A DNA stretch of 23,736 bases, from the NCBI GenBank assembly GCA_937897665.1, contig CALCPB010000216.1:1-23736 (forward strand), written 5' to 3'. The notes beneath the pieces are model-generated. The model worked only from the letters and a program-made list of their open reading frames with translations, did no database searches and was not told where the DNA came from. The DNA comes from an uncultured Halomicronema sp. GTDB taxonomy: Bacteria > Cyanobacteriota > Cyanobacteriia > Phormidesmidales > Phormidesmidaceae. Within the stretch, counting starts at the first letter, position 1. Each line of letters opens with the position of its first letter. A program made the translations under genes and the position numbers. Positions 9,251-17,610 of the stretch are shown one piece after another.

Positions 9251-9285
9251 TGCCCGGCGCCATCGTGAAGCGGCGACGCCGGGCA
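9251..9285. repeat. GC-rich inverted repeat between the cupin and the four-Cys gene
   Basis: A perfect nine-base inverted repeat, TGCCCGGCG (9251-9259) and CGCCGGGCA (9277-9285), encloses a 17-base loop. It lies between two minus-strand genes. No T-run follows on either side, so it is not a classical intrinsic terminator; it may attenuate or stabilise the transcript. Confidence 0.5.
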
Positions 9286-9310
9286 CACAACTGTAGAAAC
9301 ATTGTCGGGC

Positions 9311-9628
9311 CTAGTGCGACGACTTGGGCCACTCTAGCTGGGCTGACTCAAAATCGCGACAGGCGATCGCTGCTTCTGAGAGGGCTTCTTTGGGATGTAG
9401 AGGACATTTGAGCAGATAGCTGCCCGAAAAATACTGACAGTCCGCACAGGGAATCTGATGCATGCGCTGTGCTCGTTTGACGCCATCGCGCATGGCTGCC
9501 CACACGCTCCAACTGCCAGCAATCAGCGTTGCCCAAGCAATCACAAAGCAGAGCGGCACTAAAACAGGCTGAATCCCTTCGACCAGCTTGTGAGCAATAA
9601 CGTATACCAGCTGAAAGAGACTATACAT
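9311..9628 (-). CDS. Four-cysteine membrane-anchored hypothetical protein
   Basis: Small protein of 105 residues. An N-terminal half with a strongly hydrophobic span (about 18-46, PVLVPLCFVIAWATLIAGSW) is followed by a basic linker and a cysteine module: IPCADCQYFSG (Cys61 and Cys64), LKCPLHP (Cys75) and IACRDFES (Cys90). The CxxC-x10-C-x14-C spacing suggests a metal or iron-sulphur site or redox thiols on one side of the membrane. I recognise this layout from conserved cyanobacterial hypothetical proteins and know no assigned function. The stop codon is TAG. Upstream ribosome-binding site is weak. It could share a transcript with the downstream cupin gene. Confidence 0.75.
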   Translation of the reverse strand: MYSLFQLVYVIAHKLVEGIQPVLVPLCFVIAWATLIAGSWSVWAAMRDGVKRAQRMHQIPCADCQYFSGSYLLKCPLHPKEALSEAAIACRDFESAQLEWPKSSH

Positions 9629-10035
9629 AACGCCAGCAGTCCAAAATCTGCGGTTACCCTATCAACCTAGCCCATTTCGATGAAGTGGATAGATATAAAT
9701 CTATAGAAGCACGTTGATTTTTGTGACTTAGTGGCTGCTCAATCGGCAATGAGCAACTTCATGCTTTGACTGAGCGATCGCGTCAAACCAGTTCGATCAC
9801 TTCAGCAAACGCCAGAAGACTCTGCCGCCGTGGCATCAGGTTGACCATCCTGATGCTGGGCCTTCAGTGTAGGCTCTCAGGCCTGGCTACCGAAGACATC
9901 GGTACGGAGATGCACGCTAACTGCCGACCTATTGGCAAAGCAACGTTAGCCCCAGCCAGATACTCAACCAGAAAAAGCAAAAAGCTGACTGTCCAAGAGT
10001 TTGAACAGCCAGCTTTTCTGCTTCTGACGAATTGA
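9629..10035. other. Spacer between the four-Cys gene and psaC
   Basis: About 400 bases holding the psaC terminator at its right end and two small inverted repeats: ATAGAT-ATAA-ATCTAT (about 9689-9704) and TGCTCA...TGAGCA (about 9734-9754). An 89-codon plus-strand frame (9766-10035) overlaps the terminator and has no family features, so I do not call it a gene. Confidence 0.45.
9972..10017 (-). terminator. Rho-independent terminator of psaC
   Basis: On the minus strand, AAAAGCTGGCTGT pairs with ACAGTCAGCTTTT (plus-strand arms 10005-10017 and 9980-9992; 13 pairs with one G-T-type mismatch) around a 12-base loop. A run of T interrupted by GC follows (complement of GAAAAAGCAAAAA). It begins 19 bases past the psaC stop codon, the expected place for the end of a short, highly expressed transcript. 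Confidence 0.85.
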
Positions 10036-10957
<922 letters not shown>

Positions 10958-11203
10958 ATGAGTCAAGAAGCGGTGTTTGATAAGGTTCAAAAAATTGTCG
11001 CTGAGCAGCTCGGAGTCGACGAAGGTGAAGTCAAGCCAGAGGCCAGTTTCGCGAACGACTTAGGCGCAGATTCTTTGGATACCGTTGAGCTTGTCATGGC
11101 CCTCGAAGAAGAATTTGATATCGAAATTCCGGATGAAGCGGCGGAAGGGATCGGCACAGTGCAAGCAGCCGTAGACTTTATCAAAGAGAAGAAAGCGGCG
11201 TAA
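10958..11203 (+). CDS. acpP: Acyl carrier protein
   Basis: Small acidic protein of 81 residues that carries growing acyl chains on a phosphopantetheine arm during type II fatty-acid synthesis. The attachment site is in the motif [11 protein letters not shown], at Ser39. The pattern of four helices and the acidic helix II ([17 protein letters not shown]) is typical, and length matches the family. A good AAGGGA ribosome-binding site lies seven bases before the ATG. It heads the acpP-fabF-tkt order that is common in cyanobacteria. The 75-base gap to fabF holds an inverted repeat that could tune relative expression of the very abundant carrier and the condensing enzyme. Confidence 0.98.
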   Translation: MSQEAVFDKVQKIVAEQLGVDEGEVKPEASFANDLGADSLDTVELVMALEEEFDIEIPDEAAEGIGTVQAAVDFIKEKKAA

Positions 11204-11230
11204 CGGCGCTGGTTAGAGACAGGTTGTAAC

Positions 11231-11264
11231 GCAGATACTCAGAGCGTTAGGAACGGGTATCTGC
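11231..11264 (+). promoter_or_regulatory. Intercistronic hairpin between acpP and fabF
   Basis: GCAGATAC (11231-11238) and GTATCTGC (11257-11264) form a perfect eight-base stem with an 18-base loop. CAGAG inside the loop (11241-11245) can instead pair with CTCTG (11263-11267), which overlaps the right arm, so two exclusive folds are possible. The structure ends 14 bases before the fabF ATG, close to its ribosome-binding site. There is no T-run, so it is not a standard terminator. Confidence 0.45.
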
Positions 11265-11278
11265 TCTGTAGGTGAGCT

Positions 11279-12532
11279 ATGACAGAGTTAGAGAAAAAGC
11301 GCGTTGTCATTACCGGCTTGGGGGCGATCACGCCCATCGGCAACGATCTAGCAAGCTATTGGCAAGGGCTATTGGCAGGGCGATCAGGCGTTGGCCCCAT
11401 CACCCATTTTGACGCGGCGCAGCATGTGACCCGCATTGCCGCTGAGGTCAAAGGGTTTGACCCGCTGCAGTACATGGATCGCAAAGATGCCAAGCGGATG
11501 GATCGCTTCGCTCAGTTTGCCGTCGCCACCAGTCAACAAGCTCTGGCCGATGCTCAACTCGAAATTACTGCCCTCAACGCCGAACAAATTGGCGTCATGA
11601 TTGGCACCGGTGTCGGCGGGCTCAAGATTATGGAAGAGCAGCAGGCTGTCTATCTCAACCGCGGCCCCAGTCGCTGCAGCCCCTTCATGGTGCCGATGAT
11701 GATTGCCAACATGGCGGCGGGGCTAACCGCGATTCACACGGGCGCTCAAGGGCCTAACTCCTGCCCGGTTACGGCCTGTGCTGCGGGTTCCAATGCGATT
11801 GGTGATGCCTTTCGGCTAGTGCAGCAGGGCTATGCCCAGGCCATGATTTGTGGCGGTACGGAAGCGGCTGTGACACCCTTGTCAGTGGCCGGTTTTGGCT
11901 CGGCTCGGGCGCTATCAACTCGCAATGACGAGCCCCAAATTGCGAGCCGTCCCTTTGATCGCGATCGCGACGGTTTTGTCATCGGCGAAGGCTGCGGCAT
12001 TCTGATTCTAGAAGCGCTGGATCATGCGTTGAGTCGTGGTGCTCGCATCTATGCCGAAATCACTGGCTACAGCATGACCTGCGACGCCTACCACATGACG
12101 GCTCCGGTACCCGGCGGGGCCGGGGCGGCTCGCTGTATTCAGCTGGCCCTTAAGGATGCTGGCGTCACGCCTGACCAAGTCAGCTACATTAACGCCCACG
12201 GCACTAGCACCCCGGCTAACGACCCAACCGAGACGCAGGCGATTAAAACGGCTTTGGGTGACGCCGCTCAGAAAATTCCCGTCAGCTCAACCAAGTCAAT
12301 GACCGGTCATCTGCTCGGTGGCTCTGGTGGCATTGAAGGGGTAGCGGCGACGATGGCGGTCAATCAAGACCAAGTGCCGCCCACCATCAACTTGGATAAC
12401 CCCGACGAAAACTGCGACCTCGACTACGTTCCCAACCAGTCGCGAGCGCTGCCCGTTGACGTGACTCTCTCCAATTCGTTTGGGTTCGGCGGCCATAATG
12501 TCACCCTGGTTTTTCAGAAGTACCGTAGCTGA
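11279..12532 (+). CDS. fabF: 3-oxoacyl-[acyl-carrier-protein] synthase II (KAS II)
   Basis: Condenses malonyl-ACP with acyl-ACP in the elongation cycle of fatty-acid synthesis. The protein has 417 residues, normal for FabF, with the duplicated thiolase fold. The catalytic triad is visible: Cys167 in VTACAAGSNAIG, His307 in INAHGTSTPAND and His344 in KSMTGHLLGGSGG. The C-terminal SNSFGFGGHN motif is intact. AGGTGAG lies just upstream of the ATG. Directly before the active site the sequence reads NSCPVTAC where I would expect NSCTVTAC in cyanobacteria, and position 239 in GEGCGILI is usually Ala, Gly or Ser; both are single-base-accessible changes and may be neutral. It lies downstream of acpP and upstream of tkt on the same strand. 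Confidence 0.97.
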   Translation: MTELEKKRVVITGLGAITPIGNDLASYWQGLLAGRSGVGPITHFDAAQHVTRIAAEVKGFDPLQYMDRKDAKRMDRFAQFAVATSQQALADAQLEITALNAEQIGVMIGTGVGGLKIMEEQQAVYLNRGPSRCSPFMVPMMIANMAAGLTAIHTGAQGPNSCPVTACAAGSNAIGDAFRLVQQGYAQAMICGGTEAAVTPLSVAGFGSARALSTRNDEPQIASRPFDRDRDGFVIGEGCGILILEALDHALSRGARIYAEITGYSMTCDAYHMTAPVPGGAGAARCIQLALKDAGVTPDQVSYINAHGTSTPANDPTETQAIKTALGDAAQKIPVSSTKSMTGHLLGGSGGIEGVAATMAVNQDQVPPTINLDNPDENCDLDYVPNQSRALPVDVTLSNSFGFGGHNVTLVFQKYRS

Positions 12533-12810
12533 CGCTACCATTTGATAGGTATAATGACTTACTAGAAGTTGTTCAAAATTTAATCCTGCGGGTAGCCATC
12601 TGCCGCTTATCCCCGGTGAGCCGTTGAAGTTCAAGCGTCCCAGTCCGCATAAAGGACATTTAGACAGCTTGTTAGACAACTACGTCAATGGGATGATGAG
12701 CGTATTAGAAGTCCGTTTGATTGCGTGGGCCTGAGTCTGTGCACTAGTGGGTGTTTCTAAGCAGGCATGAGTCCCAGGTATTTGCTGTCCCGTCGTTGAG
12801 TAATAGGTCT
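12533..12810 (+). promoter_or_regulatory. Spacer before tkt with a possible promoter
   Basis: A 278-base gap follows fabF. A perfect -10 hexamer TATAAT stands at 12550-12555, but no good -35 sits 16-18 bases upstream, so the promoter call is tentative. A short direct repeat, TTAGACA, occurs twice near 12659-12680. No terminator is visible after fabF, so read-through into tkt is possible. A 127-codon minus frame crossing this gap is a shadow of fabF. Confidence 0.3.
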
Positions 12811-14817
12811 ATGGTTGTCGCATCCCAATCTTTAGAGGCGCTTTGCGTTAATTCGATTCGTTTTTTGGCTATTGATGCTGTTCAGAAGGCAAACTCGGGT
12901 CACCCTGGCTTGCCGATGGGGGCAGCGCCCATGGCCTATGTGCTGTGGGACAAGATGATGCGGTTCAATCCGAAAAACCCCCAGTGGTTTAACCGCGATC
13001 GCTTCGTTTTGTCAGCAGGGCACGGCTGCATGTTGCAGTACGCGCTGCTGTATCTCAGCGGCTACGATAGCGTCTCTCTGGACGATATTAAACAGTTTCG
13101 TCAGTGGGAATCGACCACCCCAGGTCACCCCGAAAACTTTGAAACCCCCGGCATTGAAGTGACGACCGGGCCGCTCGGCCAAGGCATCTGTAACGGCGTG
13201 GGCTTAGCCATTGCAGAGGCTCATTTAGCCAGCCGCTTCAACAAGCCAGATGCCACCATTGTGGACCATTACACTTATGTGATTTTGGGTGATGGCTGCA
13301 ATATGGAAGGCGTCTCTGGCGAAGCTTGTTCTTTGGCGGGACACTTGGGCTTGGGTAAACTGATTGCTCTGTATGACGACAACCACATTTCTATTGATGG
13401 TTCCACCGACATTGCCTTTACAGAAGATGTGTCGAAGCGCTTTGAGGCCTATGGCTGGCACGTTTTGCATGTCGAAAATGGCAACACCGATTTAGACGCT
13501 ATTGAAAAGGCGATCGCCTAGTCTAATACGGTCACCGACATGCCTATCTTGATTATGGTGACAACTACCTTTGGCTATGGCTCTCCCAACATGGCTGATA
13601 CCTCGGGCGTCCACGGGTCTCCCTTGGGCGGCGACGAAATCAACCTTACCCGCGAATCCTTAGGCTGGAGCTATGGCGACTTTGAAGTGCCGGATGATGC
13701 TCTGAATCACATGCGTCAAGCGGTTGAGCGCGGGGCCAGCTATCAGGCGGAATGGGAAGAAGCCTTAGCGGCCTACCGCACGAAATATCCTGACGATGCG
13801 GCGCTATTTGAGCGCATGCTGTCGGGTCAACTGCCTGAGAACTGGGCTGATGCGCTGCCAACCTATTCTCCTGAGGGTAAGGCGATCGCGACGCGCAAAA
13901 CCTCTGAAGCGACGCTCAATGCCTTAGCTCCCGCTCTGCCCGAACTGGTTGGCGGTTCGGCTGATCTGGCCAAATCGAACAATACCTTGATGACAATATC
14001 GGGTGATTTTCAAAAGGGCGCTTATGAAAATCGCAACATTCGCTTTGGCGTGCGTGAGCATGGCATGGCGGCCATTTGTAACGGCATTGCTCTGCACAAC
14101 TCTGGCTTGATTCCCTACTGCGCCACCTTCTTGGTGTTTGCTGACTATATGCGGGCGGCCATTCGGCTCTCCGCACTGTCACAGGCGGGCGTCATCTACG
14201 TGCTGACCCACGACTCCGTTGGTTTGGGCGAAGACGGCCCCACCCACCAGCCGGTGGAAACCATTGCCTCACTGCGGGCGATTCCTAACCTTACGGTGAT
14301 TCGTCCAGCCGATGGCAACGAAACCTCAGGCGCTTACAAAGTGGCGATCGCCAACCGCAAAACGCCGACCCTATTAGCCTTCTCTCGCCAAGCGCTACCC
14401 CAAACGGTGGGTAGCTCAATTGAGGGTGTAGCTATAGGCGCTTATATCATCTCCGATGGTACCGGCACGCCCGATGTCATTCTCATTGGTACGGGCAGCG
14501 AGCTTGAGCTATGTGTTAAAGCCGCAGAGCAGTTGACGGCAGCTGGTAAGCAAGTGCGCGTAGTTTCTATGCCATCGTGGGAACTGTTTGATGCTCAAGA
14601 TGACGACTATCGGGAATCGGTACTGCCCAAAGCGGTAACTCAACGCCTCGCTGTTGAAGCGGGTATCTCGATGGGCTGGTGCCGCTATGTTGGCAGCGCT
14701 GGCGATGTGATCAGCATTGAGCGTTTCGGGGCTTCTGCTCCGGGCAAAACCGTGTTAGAAAAGTTTGGCTATACCGTTGAAAACGTCGTCGCCCGTGCCA
14801 ATGCCCTGATGGGTTAA
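12811..14817 (+). pseudogene. tkt: Transketolase, full-length frame interrupted by one amber codon
   Basis: Transketolase moves two-carbon ketol units in the Calvin cycle and pentose phosphate pathway, using thiamine diphosphate and a divalent metal. From the ATG at 12811 (start [12 protein letters not shown], as in cyanobacterial relatives; a GTG at 12751 would add 20 residues) one frame runs 668 codons, the family length, but codon 237 is TAG (13519-13521). Catalytic features flank the break on both sides: [20 protein letters not shown], the thiamine motif [20 protein letters not shown] (His268), FGVREHGM and HDSVGLGEDGPTHQP. The amber falls inside the first (PP) domain, not at the PP/Pyr boundary where natural two-subunit transketolases divide. 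The next ATG (13540) has no ribosome-binding site and replaces a Lys I expect to be conserved. Either a broken gene, a read-through gene or a sequence error; if one copy exists it should be essential. Confidence 0.85.
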
Positions 14818-14855
14818 GCGGACACATCAATCCACACTGACAAGCTAGGACTGCT

Positions 14856-14886
14856 AAAGGGGGCGCGAATAATTCGTGCCCTTTTT
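14856..14886 (+). terminator. Rho-independent terminator of tkt
   Basis: GGGCGCGAA (14861-14869) pairs with TTCGTGCCC (14873-14881), nine pairs including one G-T, closing a three-base TAA loop. A TTTTT run follows (14882-14886), with A and G residues upstream that can extend the stem. It starts 39 bases after the tkt stop codon. Confidence 0.85.
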
Positions 14887-15155
14887 GATGACTCACACGG
14901 CTATGGAGAAGCCTCAAGCAGCTGAGCCTGCACCCGCATCCTGTGGTCGCCCAAGGATGCAGCGAGCTGGATAACGCCAGTTTGGGTTAAGCCAAACCTC
15001 GTTTCTTTCTCCTCCCCAGCGGAGAAAAAAACGAGGCGGGTAGAATCACTCAGCGGGATGATCGACACTCACCAGGCCTTGGGCAACCCTCATCAAAGGG
15101 GATTGTGGCTGGTCAGCGTGCCTGATGTCCTGATCCCGAACTCAGCCGAGTACCG
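14887..15155. other. Convergent spacer between tkt and the hybrid kinase
   Basis: Gene-free region of about 270 bases. Besides the long hairpin at 14997-15036 it holds the near-palindrome TTTGGGTTAAGCCAAA (14981-14996) directly beside that hairpin. Nothing else was identified. Confidence 0.4.
14997..15036. repeat. Long hairpin in the tkt/kinase convergent gap
   Basis: CCTCGTTTCTTTCTCC (14997-15012) and GGAGAAAAAAACGAGG (15021-15036) form a 16-base stem with one mismatch around an eight-base loop. It lies 120 bases past the stop codon of the minus-strand kinase gene and downstream of tkt, so it could act as a barrier to transcription from either side, although no T-run follows outside the stem. 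Confidence 0.55.
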
Positions 15156-17126
15156 TTAGTCCTGACCCAAAGTGTATTTGGCCAACACAGACACCAGCTC
15201 AGCGGGATTAATTGGTTTGCTGATGTAGTCTTGCATGCCCGCTTCGAGACAGCGATCGCGATCTTGGGGGCGAGCCAAGGCCGTCGCCGCCACCACCGGA
15301 ATATCTTGCCAGGCAGGATTCTGTCGAATTTGCTGAGTCAGCTGCAAACCATCCATCCCCGACAGTTGGATATCCATCAGAATTAAAATCGGACGATTAG
15401 CCGCCAGCCAATCCAGCGCTGCGGGGGCATCAGCACAGTGAAAGACTTGATAGCCCCAGTGCGTCAGCATATGCTCTAGCAGCAGTGCATTGATGGGATT
15501 ATCTTCGACGACTAACACCGGCCCAGAAGTGGCAGCCTGTGGCAACGCCGGCATCTCTGTCGGTGTCGCTGTCGTATTTAATAGCGCGTAATGCTCATCA
15601 TGGGGTGTTTTCACCCGGCAGTTGAGGGGCAAATGCAGGGTGAATTGACTACCTTTGTCTTTTTCAGACTGAACGGTCACGTCACCTCCGTGCAAACGGG
15701 TCAGTTTTTGCGTCAGCACCAGCCCCAGACCTGTGCCCTCATTCTGCTTCGAGAGTGAGCTATCCAACTGTTGAAAGGGTTGAAACAGGGATGATAATTC
15801 CTCCTCCGCAATGCCGATCCCTTCGTCCCAAACCGTGATGTTCAGATATTCTTGCTGCTGTTCTACCCGCAGCCCGATCGCGCCTTGCTTCGGCGTAAAT
15901 TTAATCGCGTTAGACAACAAATTCAGCAGCATTTGCCGCACGCGCACTTCATCGGCCAGCAGCGTAGGTAGATTGTTAGCAACTTCGCGATGTACCGTCA
16001 GCTGCTTCATATCGGCCTGGGTCGCAACCATCTTGAGCACGTCATCACACAGGGGCGAGATCGCGATCGCCGTGACATGCAAGTCCATCTGCCCCGCTTC
16101 AACTTTAGAGAGGTCGAGCACTTCATTGATCAAGCTCAGTAAATGCTCACCGCTCTGATGAATTTGGGTGACATACAGCTGCTGGCGATCGTTCAGCTCA
16201 CCATAAACTGACTGACTGAGCAATGCCGAAAATCCCAAAATCGAGGTCATGGGCGTCCGCAATTCGTGAGACATATTGGCCAGAAACTCTGACTTGAGGC
16301 GATTAGCGCGGGCCAACTCCAGATTTTTAGACGCCAGTTCAGCTTTGATGTTTTCCTGCTGCGTGATGTCTCGCAGAATAATCGACACCGCAACGGGAGT
16401 TGCATCGCCTTCACCATGCACCGGGCTAATCGAGATGAATGCCGTAAAGGTTTCATGGGTGTATCGCTGGCAGACAATTTGGCCACTCCAGCCTTCCCCT
16501 TGGGCGCGATCTAAAATCCAGCGTACTTGGTCTTCATTTTGAAAGAAGACTTCCAGATTGACGCCTGTGAGCCGCGCTTGGGGCCAGTTAAAGGTGCGCC
16601 GTGTGGCCAGATTAGCGTACTGAATATTGCCTTGCAGATCAGTAATTAACGCGCTGTCATGGGCCGAATCTAACGCCATCGAAAACATTTTGAGCTGAGC
16701 TTCAAAACGCTTGCGCTCAGTGATATCGCGGCCAATGCCCAAGGCCCCAACCAGCTGCCCTGACTGATAGAGCAAACGACCGTTGACTTCAATGAAGACG
16801 CGCTCGCCCGATTTGGTCAGCACAACAAATTCATAATCTCGCAACTCTCCCGTTTTAAGCAGATTGGCAAAGACCTCAAGGGTCGACTGCTGACATTCCG
16901 GGGCCACGATATCTAAATAAGAGTGGCCAATTACCTCGTCGTAATGATCGGCCCCTATGAGCTTGAGCCCATAGGGGTTCACAAAGGTGAATTTGCCTGT
17001 CAGGTCTAAGGTGTAAACAATATCTGAGGCGGCTTCTACATAGGCTCGAAAAAGGCTATCTGGACCCGGTTCAAGGGGTGAAACAGGATCAGCCAAAGGG
17101 GCCTTTGGAGTATGGGCGCTGGTCAT
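15156..17126 (-). CDS. Hybrid sensor histidine kinase (PAS-PAS-HisKA-HATPase-REC)
   Basis: Soluble two-component hybrid kinase of 656 residues. Two PAS domains (about 25-140, ending in the PAC-type LGIGRDITERKR, and about 145-260, ending in VSIILRDITQQE) are followed by a dimerisation domain with the phospho-acceptor His287 in FLANMSHELRTP. The ATPase domain has N-box LLNLLSNAIKFTP (402-412), G1 DEGIGI (434-439) and G2 GTGLGL (464-469). A C-terminal receiver (about 535-652) has acidic Glu541/Asp542, phospho-acceptor Asp585 in ILMDIQLSG and Lys637 in YISKP. All catalytic residues are present, so it should autophosphorylate and pass phosphate to its own receiver. No membrane segment is seen, so the signal is probably cytoplasmic (redox, light or a small ligand). 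No cognate regulator gene is adjacent. The start ATG has only a weak upstream ribosome-binding site. Confidence 0.93.
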   Translation of the reverse strand: MTSAHTPKAPLADPVSPLEPGPDSLFRAYVEAASDIVYTLDLTGKFTFVNPYGLKLIGADHYDEVIGHSYLDIVAPECQQSTLEVFANLLKTGELRDYEFVVLTKSGERVFIEVNGRLLYQSGQLVGALGIGRDITERKRFEAQLKMFSMALDSAHDSALITDLQGNIQYANLATRRTFNWPQARLTGVNLEVFFQNEDQVRWILDRAQGEGWSGQIVCQRYTHETFTAFISISPVHGEGDATPVAVSIILRDITQQENIKAELASKNLELARANRLKSEFLANMSHELRTPMTSILGFSALLSQSVYGELNDRQQLYVTQIHQSGEHLLSLINEVLDLSKVEAGQMDLHVTAIAISPLCDDVLKMVATQADMKQLTVHREVANNLPTLLADEVRVRQMLLNLLSNAIKFTPKQGAIGLRVEQQQEYLNITVWDEGIGIAEEELSSLFQPFQQLDSSLSKQNEGTGLGLVLTQKLTRLHGGDVTVQSEKDKGSQFTLHLPLNCRVKTPHDEHYALLNTTATPTEMPALPQAATSGPVLVVEDNPINALLLEHMLTHWGYQVFHCADAPAALDWLAANRPILILMDIQLSGMDGLQLTQQIRQNPAWQDIPVVAATALARPQDRDRCLEAGMQDYISKPINPAELVSVLAKYTLGQD

Positions 17127-17610
17127 AGCGGTGGTTTATTAATATCCAGATTGCGAATCAGCAGTAGGAGACCCCCTGATCAGTCGATAGCCCTCATCAT
17201 CGCAGAGCGCGCCATCATCAAGCGTGACACACCTAAGGTGATCAGCAGTGTGTTTGGCAAATAGCGCGCTAGGCATCGCTTTGTCAGTGCTACACACCAC
17301 CGCACCGTTGAATTAGGACTCTCGACTTCGTAGCTATGCAGACTCGCTGATTGGGATACCCCTGACTGCCTCAATTAACTTTTCATGACGATCACCCAGA
17401 GATCAGGGAAATTCCTCAGGAACCGGTAAAAACTTCCCAAAAGGCCGCTATATGGCCTTTAAGAGTTCTAGATGCTCTGCAGACCAAAAAGGTTCCCACT
17501 CAGCGCTTGGGTTGATAGTAAGTCCATAAAGTGATGATATCTGTGTTCGCTTTATCTAACTTGCGCCAGCCCAACGGGTGCGGCCGGCTGAGCAAAGTAT
17601 TGTCAGCAGC
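17127..17610. other. Spacer between the SH3b gene and the hybrid kinase
   Basis: A 484-base stretch between two minus-strand genes. It contains the candidate terminator at 17440-17460. A 64-codon minus frame (17180-17374) has no recognisable features. The kinase promoter probably lies near 17130-17200, but no good boxes were found. Confidence 0.4.
17438..17460 (-). terminator. Possible terminator downstream of the SH3b gene
   Basis: AAAGGCC (17440-17446) and GGCCTTT (17454-17460) form a seven-base stem with a seven-base loop. On the minus strand the stem ends in GGCCTTTT, a short T-run. It is about 150 bases past the stop codon of the minus-strand SH3b gene, which is far for a terminator, so the assignment is tentative. 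Confidence 0.4.

Noticed and set aside
9766..10035. 89-codon plus-strand frame
   Set aside because: It runs through the psaC terminator and shows no domain or compositional sign of a protein.
12296..12679. 127-codon minus frame with a zinc-finger-like start (CPLCGLG)
   Set aside because: Most of it is the reverse of fabF; the CxxC is probably chance.
13519..13593. Diversity-generating retroelement variable region (adenine-directed changes in tkt)
   Set aside because: No template repeat or reverse transcriptase in the window, the target is not a ligand-binding fold, and the changes appear to be only A to T.
13540..14817. Separate C-terminal transketolase subunit starting at 13540
   Set aside because: No ribosome-binding site, the break is inside the PP domain rather than between domains, and the ATG replaces a Lys expected to be conserved.
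17180..17374. 64-codon minus frame
   Set aside because: No recognisable motif and no ribosome-binding site in a spacer.
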